In this document: positions 8,447 to 15,530 of the stretch, one piece after another
Numbering within the stretch: the first letter of the stretch is position 1
Layout: every line of letters starts with the position of its first letter
Source: CBDESM01 sp965205165
Lineage (GTDB): Bacteria > Chloroflexota > Dehalococcoidia > Bin125
Assembly: GCA_965205165.1 (NCBI GenBank)
Contig: OZ242037.1
Coordinates: 1,550,001 to 1,614,000, forward strand
Length of the DNA stretch: 64,000 bases
Direction of reading: 5' to 3'
Position numbers and translations under genes: made by a program
The notes under the pieces: generated by a model
Databases searched by the model: none
Told to the model about the DNA's origin: nothing
Seen by the model: only the letters and a program-made list of their open reading frames with translations

Positions 8447-9658
8447 TCAGAGCAGTTTGGCGACGCGGTCGAGGATGCGCATGGCGGCGTCGTACTTGTG
8501 GAGGAGGGGGAGGCGGTCGATTGCGCCGTCGGGGGAGATGAGGACGATGCGGTTGGTGTCGACGGCGAAGCCGGCGTCCTGCTGGGAGACGTCGTTGGCG
8601 GCGATGAAGGCGAGGCCCTTGGCGGCGATCTTCTTGGCGGCGTTTTGGATCAGGTCGTCGGTTTCGGCGGCGAAGCCGATTTTGAGCAGTGGGCCTTCGA
8701 TGCTGGCGATGACGTCGGGGTTTTCGACGAGTTCGATGGACGGTGGGGCGGAGCCGGACTGCTTCTTGAGTTTGGATTCGGCGGTTTCGGCGGGGCGGAA
8801 GTCGGCGACGGCGGCGGCCATGATGAGGGCGTGGGCGCCCGGGGCGGCCTTTTGGATGGCTTGCTGCATTTGGACGGCGGTTTCGACGGGGCGGACGATG
8901 AGGCCGGAGAGGCCCGGGGGCGGGGGCTGGGTGGTGACGAGGGTGACGGCTGCGCCGCGGTCGCGTGCGGCTTCGGCGAGGGCGAAGCCCATTTTGCCGC
9001 TGGAGCGGTTGCCGAGGAAGCGGACGGGGTCGAGGGCTTCGCGGGTGCCGCCGGCGCTGACGATGACGTGGCGTCCGCGGAGGTCGCCGGAGTGGCGGCC
9101 GATGGCGACGCGGACGGCGGCGGCGAGGTCGGCGGGTTCGAGCAGGCGGCCGAGGCCGCGCGCGCCGCTGGCGAGGCGGCCCTCGGCGGGGCCGGCGATG
9201 CGGACGGCGCGGGCCTTGAGCAGTTCGAGGTTGGCCTGGACGGCGGGCTGCATGTACATGACGTGGTCCATGGCGGGGGCGACGACGAGGGGGGCGGCGG
9301 TGGCGAGGGCGGTGAGGGCGACGGGGTTGTCGCCGATGCCCTGTGCGAGTTTGGCGATGGTGGTGGCGCTGGCGGGGGCGATGAGCATGGCGTCGGCGCG
9401 CCGGCCCATGGCGACGTGCTGCTCGGCGGGTGCGGCGGGGTCCCAGAGGTCGGCGGCGACCTCGCCGCGGACGAGGCTGCGGAAGGTGAGGGGCGGGATG
9501 AAGCGGGCGGCGGCAGGGGTGAGGGCGACGTCGACGACCGCGCCGGCGTCTTCGAGGCGGCGGGCGGTTTCGACGGCCTTGTAGGCGGAGATGGAGCCGC
9601 TGACGCCGAGGGCGACGCGTCGGCCGTGGAGGGGGCGGGGGGTTGGGGGGGCGCTCAC
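8447..9658 (-). CDS. coaBC: Bifunctional phosphopantothenoylcysteine decarboxylase/synthetase
   Basis: A 403-residue CoaBC (Dfp). The N-terminal flavoprotein half carries 'GVSGSISAYKAVE', the CoaC active-site region and 'PAMDHVMYMQPAVQANLELL' (Asp in place of the usual Asn in PAMN). The C-terminal CoaB half has 'ILSAGGT'-like 'VIVSAGGTREALDPVRFLGN' and 'ANDVSQQDAGF'. It converts phosphopantothenate plus Cys (CTP) to phosphopantetheine. Its GTG start overlaps the coaX stop, so two steps of coenzyme A synthesis form one operon. Confidence 0.95.
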   Translation of the reverse strand: MSAPPTPRPLHGRRVALGVSGSISAYKAVETARRLEDAGAVVDVALTPAAARFIPPLTFRSLVRGEVAADLWDPAAPAEQHVAMGRRADAMLIAPASATTIAKLAQGIGDNPVALTALATAAPLVVAPAMDHVMYMQPAVQANLELLKARAVRIAGPAEGRLASGARGLGRLLEPADLAAAVRVAIGRHSGDLRGRHVIVSAGGTREALDPVRFLGNRSSGKMGFALAEAARDRGAAVTLVTTQPPPPGLSGLIVRPVETAVQMQQAIQKAAPGAHALIMAAAVADFRPAETAESKLKKQSGSAPPSIELVENPDVIASIEGPLLKIGFAAETDDLIQNAAKKIAAKGLAFIAANDVSQQDAGFAVDTNRIVLISPDGAIDRLPLLHKYDAAMRILDRVAKLL

Positions 9659-10431
9659 GGGGTGCCCTCGGCGTTGAGGAAGTAGAGCTCGCGGAGGCCG
9701 TGGAGGATGAGGTCGGAGTCGACTTCGTCGAGGACGTCGGTTTCGGCGGCGATGCGGCGCGCCCAGCCGCCGGTGGCGATGACGCGGGCGGGGCCGAGTT
9801 CTTCGCGGAAGCGGGCGATGATGCCCTCGACGAGGCCGACGTAGCCGTAGAGGATGCCGGACTGGAGGGCGGTTTCGGTGCGGCGGCCGATGGCGGAAGG
9901 GGGGCGGACGAGTTCGATGCTGGCGAGGCGGGAGGCGCGCTCGAAGAGGGCTTCGGTGGAGATGCCGATGCCCGGGGCGATTGCGCCGCCGACGTAGACG
10001 CCGTCCTCGTTGATGGCGTCGAAGACGGTGGCGGTGCCGAAGTCGACGATGATCAGCGGTGGCGGGTCGTGGCGGGTGATCGCGCCGACGGCGTCGGCGA
10101 TGCGGTCGGCGCCGAGTTCGTCGGCGTGCTCGATGCCGATTTTGAGGGGCTTGAGCATGTGATCGGAGACGAGGATGGGCTCGACTTTGAGGAAGCGGCG
10201 CATGACTTCCTGGAAGACGGGGGCGAGGGCGGGGACGACGCTGGAGATGATTGCGCCGTCGATCTTGGCGATGTCGATGCCTTCGGAGCGGAGGAGGGAG
10301 GCGACGAGGATGCCGTATTCGTCGGCGAGGCGGTTGTGGTCGGTGGCGAGGCGCCAGGTGGGGCCGAGTTTGCGGTCGGTGAAGACGCCGATTTGGAGGG
10401 TGGTGTTGCCGATGTCGGTGGCGAGGAGCAT
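9655..10431 (-). CDS. coaX: Type III pantothenate kinase
   Basis: A 258-residue CoaX, which phosphorylates pantothenate in the first step of CoA synthesis. The ASKHA nucleotide motifs are clear: 'DIGNTTLQIGVF' at the N-terminus, 'GADRIADAVGA' and 'IIVDFGTATVFDAI' in the middle, and 'IATGGWARRI' near the end. The ATG at 10431 gives the standard start just before DIGNTT. A TATCCT box (10475-10480) on the minus strand would give a leader of about 40 nt. It is followed directly by coaBC. Confidence 0.95.
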   Translation of the reverse strand: MLLATDIGNTTLQIGVFTDRKLGPTWRLATDHNRLADEYGILVASLLRSEGIDIAKIDGAIISSVVPALAPVFQEVMRRFLKVEPILVSDHMLKPLKIGIEHADELGADRIADAVGAITRHDPPPLIIVDFGTATVFDAINEDGVYVGGAIAPGIGISTEALFERASRLASIELVRPPSAIGRRTETALQSGILYGYVGLVEGIIARFREELGPARVIATGGWARRIAAETDVLDEVDSDLILHGLRELYFLNAEGTP

Positions 10432-10474
10432 GGTTCCGGCTTTGCGGCGGCGGTCGGCGGGCCGATCGGAGGTC

Positions 10475-10480
10475 AGGATA
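10475..10480 (-). promoter_or_regulatory. -10 box of coaX-coaBC
   Basis: TATCCT on the minus strand, about 43 nt before the coaX ATG. The divergent dnaA promoter lies about 110 bp away. Confidence 0.4.
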
Positions 10481-10588
10481 GGGGGAGAACGCGGGGACGG
10501 GGCGGGGGCGGAGTCATAACGAGGGCGGTGGATTTTGGTGCGTGGCGTGGAAATCTCGGGGGCGTCCAGATGGAATCGGGGGGCGCGA

Positions 10589-10616
10589 TTGCCGGCCTGA
10601 GGGGGCGTGCTATGTT
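10589..10616 (+). promoter_or_regulatory. dnaA promoter
   Basis: TTGCCG (10589-10594), 16 nt, then TATGTT (10611-10616) preceded by TGC, an extended -10. This is the best two-box promoter seen in the left half and predicts a ~90-nt dnaA leader. Confidence 0.6.
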
Positions 10617-10709
10617 GCCCGTCGCGCCAGGGAGCGCTGCTGAGTTTGAGGCCGCCGCTCCCCGTCCGCATCCACCGGCAAACCGAGTCGTCCGGGCGCA
10701 GGACGGCGC

Positions 10710-12191
10710 ATGCAGAGGGAGCGGCGGATGGGCGCGCAACCGCGAAAACAGGATCCCGGTGGCAAGCAGGCGATCGCGATCAGCCACGTCGAGATGTGGC
10801 GGCGGGCGCTGGATCAGCTGCAGGACACGCTGCCGGCGGACACGTTCAGGGCGTGGTTCGGGAACACGCGGGCGATCGAGTACCGGGGCGGGACGCTGCG
10901 GATCGGGGTGGAGAACGCGTTTCAGCGGGAGACGCTGCTGATGAACTACTTCCCGGCGGTGAAGGCGGCGGTGGCGGAGGCAGCTGGGCGGTCGGTCGAG
11001 ATCGAGTTCGCGGTGCTGACGGCATCGGACCGGACCGAACCGCCGCCGGCGGGGAGCGAGCCGGAGGCGGCGATCGATTCGCCGGCCGAGGCGGCGGAGA
11101 AGGCGGTGGAGGAGGCTCCGCGGGCCACGCCGCGGACGCGGCCGGTGCTGAAGGATTCGTACACGCTGGACGGCTTCGTGGTGGGGAACTCGAACCGGAT
11201 CGCGCACGCGGCGGCGGCGGCGGTGGCGGAAGCGCCCGGGCAGGCGCACAACCCGCTGTTCCTCTACGCGGAGTCGGGGCTGGGGAAGACGCACCTGCTG
11301 CACGGGATCGCGCACGTGACGTCGCAGCGGCTGCACACGATCTGCATTTCGGCGGAGGCGTACGTGCGGGAGTTCGTGGCGGCGATCAAGGGAGGCGGGG
11401 ATCGGCGGGCGCGGTTCCAGGAGCGCTACGAGAACGCGGACGTGCTGCTGGTGGACGACATCCACACGATCGCGAACGCGGAGGGGACGCAGCAGGAATT
11501 TTTCAACGTGTTCAACGCGCTGCATGACGGGAATCGGCAGATCGTGCTGACGAGCGACATGCCGCCGGCGCGGATGTCGGGGCTGCGTGAGCGGCTGGTG
11601 ACGCGGTTCCAGTGGGGCTTGGTGGTGGAGATCGAGAAGCCGGATCTGGAGTTGCGGGAGGCGATTCTGGCGGAGAAGGGCCGGCAGTACGGGCTCAGCT
11701 TGGAGGAACCGGTGCTGCGGTTGATGGCGGAGCGGGCGCCGCACAACGTGCGGGAGCTGGAGAGCGCGCTGTCGCGGGTGCGGCTGTTCTCGGAGATCGA
11801 GAAGGAGCCGATCACGGCCGAGCTGACCTCGCGGGCGCTGGAGAATTTGCAGTTCGAGCAGGCGGAGCGGAAGCCTCCGGAGGCGAGGCAGATCATCGAG
11901 GCGGCGTCGGCGGTGACGCAGGTGCCGATCGAGGCGTTCACGGCGAAGCGGAAGGACCAGCGGGCGGCGCGGGCGCGGCACATCGCGATGTACCTGATCC
12001 GGGAGCACTTGGGGCTGTCGTACAAGGAGATCGGGGCGCATTTCGGGGGGCGGGATCACACGACGGTGCTGCATGGGTGGGAGCGGGTGACGGAGATCCT
12101 GGCCGCGGAGCCTTCGGAGCTCGAAGGGCTCGACCAGGAGGTGCCGCGGATGGCGGCCGAGGTGCGGGCGCGGCTGGGGTTGCAGGGCTAG
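10710..12191 (+). CDS. dnaA: Chromosomal replication initiator DnaA
   Basis: A 493-residue DnaA. Domain I (about 20-100) has 'WRRALDQLQDTLPADTFRAW'. Domain II is an Ala/Pro/Glu-rich linker. The AAA+ domain has Walker A 'SGLGKTHLLHG' (about 186), Walker B 'VLLVDDIHTI' (about 245) and sensor regions. The C-terminal helix-turn-helix has 'LSYKEIGAHFGGRDHTTVLHG', the DnaA signature. An in-frame ATG at 10728 (MGAQPRK) has an equally good ribosome site. It is flanked by divergent coaX and co-directional obg, not by dnaN. Confidence 0.97.
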   Translation: MQRERRMGAQPRKQDPGGKQAIAISHVEMWRRALDQLQDTLPADTFRAWFGNTRAIEYRGGTLRIGVENAFQRETLLMNYFPAVKAAVAEAAGRSVEIEFAVLTASDRTEPPPAGSEPEAAIDSPAEAAEKAVEEAPRATPRTRPVLKDSYTLDGFVVGNSNRIAHAAAAAVAEAPGQAHNPLFLYAESGLGKTHLLHGIAHVTSQRLHTICISAEAYVREFVAAIKGGGDRRARFQERYENADVLLVDDIHTIANAEGTQQEFFNVFNALHDGNRQIVLTSDMPPARMSGLRERLVTRFQWGLVVEIEKPDLELREAILAEKGRQYGLSLEEPVLRLMAERAPHNVRELESALSRVRLFSEIEKEPITAELTSRALENLQFEQAERKPPEARQIIEAASAVTQVPIEAFTAKRKDQRAARARHIAMYLIREHLGLSYKEIGAHFGGRDHTTVLHGWERVTEILAAEPSELEGLDQEVPRMAAEVRARLGLQG

Positions 12192-12425
12192 GCGTCCGTC
12201 CACGCGGTTCCACGCCGGTTCCCAGTTGATTCCAAGCTTTGTCCACGCGGGGATCGCGGGCTTTCGGCGGGATTCCGGGCAGTTGCGCGAGGTCTGCACG
12301 GTGTCCACAGGCACAACAGCGGCAGCGACAGATCAAGGGGTTTTGGAATCATCCCCATGGCCGTCGCAGATGTCCCGTGCGGTGCTTGGAGGGCTTGGAT
12401 TGGGGGGCTTTCGTAGACTGGGGGC
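12192..12425 (+). other. dnaA-obg intergenic region with DnaA-box-like sites
   Basis: This 234-bp gap holds two 8/9 matches to the TTGTCCACA DnaA box: TTGTCCACG (12239-12247) and GTGTCCACA (12301-12309). Weaker matches are CCGTCCACG (12196-12204) and GGTTCCACG (12206-12214). TGATTCCAA also occurs near 12227 and inverted near 12343. It may be an origin remnant, a DnaA-titration site or dnaA autoregulation. No AT-rich unwinding element is visible, and G/C strand skew does not switch here. Confidence 0.45.
12414..12419 (+). promoter_or_regulatory. -10 box of obg (leaderless)
   Basis: TAGACT followed by 6 nt and the obg ATG at 12426, with no Shine-Dalgarno-sized leader. Confidence 0.55.
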
Positions 12426-13691
12426 ATGATCGACACGATTGAGATCGAGGCGATCGCGGGCGACGGGGGTCGCGGGGCGGTGTCGTTCCGGCGGGAGAAG
12501 TTCGTGCCGCGGGGCGGGCCGGACGGGGGTCGCGGGGGGCGCGGGGGCGACGTGATCGTGGTGGCGGACGGGCAGTTGAACACGCTGCGGCGGTACCGGC
12601 GGCAGCGGCAGTTCCGGGCTGAGGCGGGAGGGGCGGGGGCGCCCGGGAACCAGCGGGGGAAGGCGGGCGCGCCGCTGGTGCTGGAGCTGCCGGTGGGGAC
12701 GGTGGTGTCGCGGGCTGGCGGGGACGGGGAGCGGCTGGTCGACTTGGGGGCGCACGGGCAGCAGCTGGTGGTGGCCTGGGGGGGAGCGGGGGGGTACGGG
12801 AACGCGCATTTCAAGAGTTCGGTGAACCAGGCGCCGCGGGTGTCGCAGAAGGGGGAGGCCGGGGAGCGTGCGCGGCTGCGGTTCGAGCTGCAGCTGGTGG
12901 CGGACGTGGGGCTGGTCGGTTTGCCGAATGCGGGGAAGTCGTCGCTGCTGCGGCAGTTGAGCGCGGCGCGGCCGCGGGTGGCGGCGTATCCGTTCACGAC
13001 GCTGGAGCCGCATTTGGGGGTGGCGTCGAGCGGTTGGCGGGAGTTCGTGGCGGCGGATCTGCCCGGGCTGGTTGCGGGGGCGAGTGAGGGGGTGGGGTTG
13101 GGGCATGCGTTCCTGCGGCATGCGAGCCGGACGCGGGCGCTGGTGCACGTGATCGACGGGTCGCTCGATGATCCGGCGGGTGCGCGGCGGACGGTCGAGG
13201 CGGAGCTGGAGGCGTGGGACGCGGAGGTGGCGGCGCGGCCGCGGATCATCGCGATCAACAAGATGGATTTGCCGGAGGCGCGGGCGCGGCGGGAGGAGAT
13301 CGAGCGGGCGTTCGCGGGGGAGGAGCTGCTGTTCTGCTCGGCGGTCAGCGGGGAGGGAGTGGGGGAGATCGCGGAGGCGTGCGTGCGGATTTTGGAGCGG
13401 GAGGCCGCGGCTGCGCCGGTGGTCGAGGCGGTCGCGCCGGTGATCCGGCCGCGGCCGGACCCGCGGCGGTTCGATGTGGAGGGGAGCGCGGAGGAGGGCT
13501 GGGTCGTGCGGGGGGCGGGGGTGGAGCGGTTCGTGGGGATGATGGACTTGTCGCGGGACGAGGGGCTGGCGGAGACGTACCGCTGGCTGGAGCGGCGGGG
13601 GGTGGCGGCGGCGCTGCACCGGGCGGGTGCGCGTGCGGGGGAGGTCGTGCGGATCGGTGAAGTGGAGATTGAGTGGGAATGGGAGCGCTGA
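12426..13691 (+). CDS. obg: Ribosome-associated GTPase Obg/CgtA
   Basis: A 421-residue Obg. The N-terminal glycine-rich Obg domain (1-155; 'GRGGRGGDVIVVAD') is followed by the GTPase domain with G1 'GLPNAGKSS' (about 164), G3 'ADLPGLVAGA', and G4 'INKMDL'. The C-terminal OCT domain (about 340-421) has 'FVGMMDLSRDEGLAETYRWL'. Obg acts in late 50S assembly and stress signalling. nadD starts inside its last codons, so the two are co-translated. Leaderless promoter as noted. Confidence 0.97.
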   Translation: MIDTIEIEAIAGDGGRGAVSFRREKFVPRGGPDGGRGGRGGDVIVVADGQLNTLRRYRRQRQFRAEAGGAGAPGNQRGKAGAPLVLELPVGTVVSRAGGDGERLVDLGAHGQQLVVAWGGAGGYGNAHFKSSVNQAPRVSQKGEAGERARLRFELQLVADVGLVGLPNAGKSSLLRQLSAARPRVAAYPFTTLEPHLGVASSGWREFVAADLPGLVAGASEGVGLGHAFLRHASRTRALVHVIDGSLDDPAGARRTVEAELEAWDAEVAARPRIIAINKMDLPEARARREEIERAFAGEELLFCSAVSGEGVGEIAEACVRILEREAAAAPVVEAVAPVIRPRPDPRRFDVEGSAEEGWVVRGAGVERFVGMMDLSRDEGLAETYRWLERRGVAAALHRAGARAGEVVRIGEVEIEWEWER

Positions 13692-14302
13692 GTTTCGGCG
13701 CGGGGGAGCGGGTGGGGGTGCTGGGGGGCACGTTCGACCCGCTGCACCGGGCGCACCTGCACCTGGCGGACGCGGCGGCTTCGGCGCTGCAGCTGGACCG
13801 GCTGATTTTGATACCGGCCGGGGATCCGTGGCGGAAGCGGGGGAGCGGGGTGACGCCGGCGCGGGAGCGCTACGAGATGGCGGCGGCGGCGGTGGCGGAG
13901 CGCGGCGGGGGGCTGGAGATTTCGGACATGGAGCTGCGGCGCGCGGGGCCGACGTACACGCTGGACACGGTCGAGGCGCTGCGGGCGGCGGGGGCGTCGC
14001 AGCTCTGGTGGATCATGGCGGCGGACGCCTTGGCGGACCTGCCGAATTGGCACGAGCCGGCGAAGATCGTGGCGAAGGCGCGGCTGGGGGTGGCGGCGCG
14101 TCCGGGGGCGGAGGTTGATGCGGGCGGCTTGGACGCGCTGCTGCCCGGCCTGGGGCGCTGGGTGGACTGGATTCCGATGGAGCCGATTGAGCTGAGTTCG
14201 ACGGAGCTGCGGCGGCGGATCCGGGAGGGCGGGGATGTGCGGGGGGACATCCCGCCGGCGGCACTGGCCTACATCCGCGCGAACGGGCTGTACGCGGATT
14301 AG
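13679..14302 (+). CDS. nadD: Nicotinate-nucleotide adenylyltransferase
   Basis: About 207 residues. NadD makes deamido-NAD from nicotinate mononucleotide and ATP. It has the nucleotidyltransferase motif 'GGTFDPLHRAHL' near the N-terminus and the C-terminal 'ELSSTELRRRIREG' (ISSTxIR type). The ATG at 13679 was preferred; a GTG six nt earlier (13673) is possible. It overlaps the obg 3' end by 13 nt, the common obg-nadD arrangement. Confidence 0.95.
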   Translation: MGALSFGAGERVGVLGGTFDPLHRAHLHLADAAASALQLDRLILIPAGDPWRKRGSGVTPARERYEMAAAAVAERGGGLEISDMELRRAGPTYTLDTVEALRAAGASQLWWIMAADALADLPNWHEPAKIVAKARLGVAARPGAEVDAGGLDALLPGLGRWVDWIPMEPIELSSTELRRRIREGGDVRGDIPPAALAYIRANGLYAD

Positions 14303-14339
14303 GAGCGGGGGACGCGCAGTGCGGGTCGCGGCGAAGGCG

Positions 14340-14345
14340 TAGAAT
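14340..14345 (+). promoter_or_regulatory. -10 box of tandem-repeat protein gene
   Basis: TAGAAT, 23 nt before the ATG at 14369. A GAGGATGGGCG ribosome site lies between. It gives the repeat gene its own promoter, separate from obg-nadD. Confidence 0.4.
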
Positions 14346-14368
14346 CAGGCAGGCGAGGAGGATGGGCG

Positions 14369-14803
14369 ATGGCGACGCGGGAACAGGCCGGCGGCAGGCT
14401 CGGCGCTCGGCGCGCTGGCATCGGAGCGCGGCTGGGCCGCCTCCGCGATGCCTTCCGGCGCCCGTCGGAAGAAGACCTCCCGGAAGGGGTGTTTCTGCGC
14501 GACACTGGCGGTTTCGGCAGGATCGGCTGGCGCGACCTTTTCCGGCGCCCCTCGGAGAAGGATCTGCCGGAGGGCGTGTTCCTGCGGGATACGGGCGGGT
14601 TCGGCAGGATCAGCTGGCGGGATCTCTTCAAGCGCCCGTCGGAAGAAGACCTGCCGGAAGGGGTGTTCCTGCACCGCACGGCCGGATTTGGCCGAATCTC
14701 TTGGCGCGATCTCTTTGGACGACCGTCTCCAACAGACGCGCTCGACGGGGTCGTGCTCCGCGATGCGAATGGAGACCAGCGGGTCACGCCGCGACGGCGA
14801 TGA
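14369..14803 (+). CDS. 29-residue tandem-repeat protein, unknown function
   Basis: A 144-residue protein I do not recognise. After a basic N-terminus (1-29), three near-perfect 29-residue units occupy residues 30-58, 59-87 and 88-116, and a decayed fourth runs to the end. Unit core: PSEEDLPEGVFLRDTGGFGR, then I-(G/S)-W-R-D-L-F-(R/K)-R. No signal peptide, membrane helix or cysteine is present. The period is exactly 87 bp, so the DNA repeats too (from 14456). Two hairpin repeats follow, then an accessory methyltransferase gene on the other strand. It could be a short solenoid or a multivalent peptide ligand; this is speculation. Confidence 0.7.
   Translation: MATREQAGGRLGARRAGIGARLGRLRDAFRRPSEEDLPEGVFLRDTGGFGRIGWRDLFRRPSEKDLPEGVFLRDTGGFGRISWRDLFKRPSEEDLPEGVFLHRTAGFGRISWRDLFGRPSPTDALDGVVLRDANGDQRVTPRRR
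14456..14716 (+). repeat. Three 87-bp tandem DNA repeats
   Basis: Units 14456-14542, 14543-14629 and 14630-14716 are in frame in the repeat-protein gene, with a degenerate partial fourth unit to 14803. The most conserved stretch encodes LPEGVFLRDTGGFGRI. Near-identity suggests recent expansion by slippage or recombination. Confidence 0.85.
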
Positions 14804-14820
14804 AGGTTGCGGCAGCGGCG

Positions 14821-14889
14821 GGAACGAGTTGCCCCCGCCTACCGCATCATCACGCGAAACGCGCTAGCCGCACGGCGGGGGCCCGTTAC
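14821..14889 (+). repeat. Hairpin repeat element R1
   Basis: GGAACGAGTT foot followed by a 52-nt hairpin: GCCCCCGCC (14831-14839) pairs perfectly with GGCGGGGGC (14874-14882). An inner CGCG-AAA-CGCG hairpin lies at 14853-14863. It is almost identical to element R2 about 120 bp downstream, in the same orientation. No gene overlaps it convincingly. It looks like a REP-type or structured-RNA element. Confidence 0.8.
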
Positions 14890-14941
14890 TGGGGAGGATG
14901 GTACGCCGGCTGCGGGCTGCTTGTCAAAAGGCCGGAGTGGG

Positions 14942-15009
14942 GGAACGAGTTGCCCCCCGCCTACCGCATCATTACGCGAAACGCGCTAGCCGCACGGCGG
15001 GGGGCCCGG
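14942..15009 (+). repeat. Hairpin repeat element R2
   Basis: A direct copy of R1. The stem is one pair longer: GCCCCCCGCC (14952-14961) with GGCGGGGGGC (14996-15005). The extra C on one arm is matched by an extra G on the other, which preserves pairing. The rest of the 14804-15104 gap has no gene. Confidence 0.8.
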
Positions 15010-15104
15010 TCTATGAGAGAGGGTACGCCGTTGGCCCACGGCTTGCCAGCAGGCCAACGGCGGAGGCCGAAAAGCGATTCGTCTCCGCTCTGTAGCACCC
15101 CGCA

Positions 15105-15530
15105 TCAGAAGAAGACCTCCCGAATGAGCGCCACAATGCTAGCCACGGCACCAAGTCCGCCCAGCGTGGAGGACGCGTTTGGTCGCGGGAGGTCCTCCCG
15201 ATAGCGGTTGATGAAGTCCAGCGCCTCCGCCTGCGTCTCGAAGTGAATGTCGGTCGCCAGTCTGAAGTTGGGTAGCTCAGCGGGCCCGTAAATCGGTCGC
15301 CACGCCCCGCATTGACAGTGCTTGAACTCATTCCGGGACTCGTCGATCGCGTAGATTCGCCAGCCCGGGTTGCCAGTCCGATCGGGATCGTTGCAGTGCT
15401 CGTTCGCGGCGAAGTACCGCCAGCCGTCTCTGCCGGACAGTCGAGATGACGGGCTGCGCAGGTCATCACGCTCGCCATCGCAACCTTCCACAGGATCGCA
15501 TGCCTTCTGGGTTGACACTGTCACCTTCAT
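15105..15530 (-). CDS. Hypothetical protein coupled to methyltransferase
   Basis: A 141-residue protein I do not recognise. Its ATG overlaps the stop of the methyltransferase-HNH gene (ATGA), so the two are translationally coupled. Visible features are five cysteines, including a 'HCQCGAW' cluster, an aromatic-rich middle ('GWRYFAANEHC', 'PGWRIYAIDE'), and a hydrophobic C-terminal end ('LGGLGAVASIVALIREVFF') that could be a membrane or packing helix. Composition is less G-skewed than the flanking core genes, consistent with acquisition together with the methyltransferase. A partner or immunity role is only a guess. Confidence 0.6.
   Translation of the reverse strand: MKVTVSTQKACDPVEGCDGERDDLRSPSSRLSGRDGWRYFAANEHCNDPDRTGNPGWRIYAIDESRNEFKHCQCGAWRPIYGPAELPNFRLATDIHFETQAEALDFINRYREDLPRPNASSTLGGLGAVASIVALIREVFF

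Noticed and set aside
14821..15009. Integron attC sites
   Set aside because: The hairpin arms resemble attC in size, and R1 has AACG/CGTT ends, but R2 and A-C lack the matching GTTRRRY core and no integrase gene is visible.
15011..15478. 155-residue minus-strand frame overlapping the orphan gene
   Set aside because: It reads through hairpin R2 and is Ser/Arg/Thr-rich. The alternative frame (15105-15530) has a mixed, protein-like composition and an ATGA junction with the methyltransferase.
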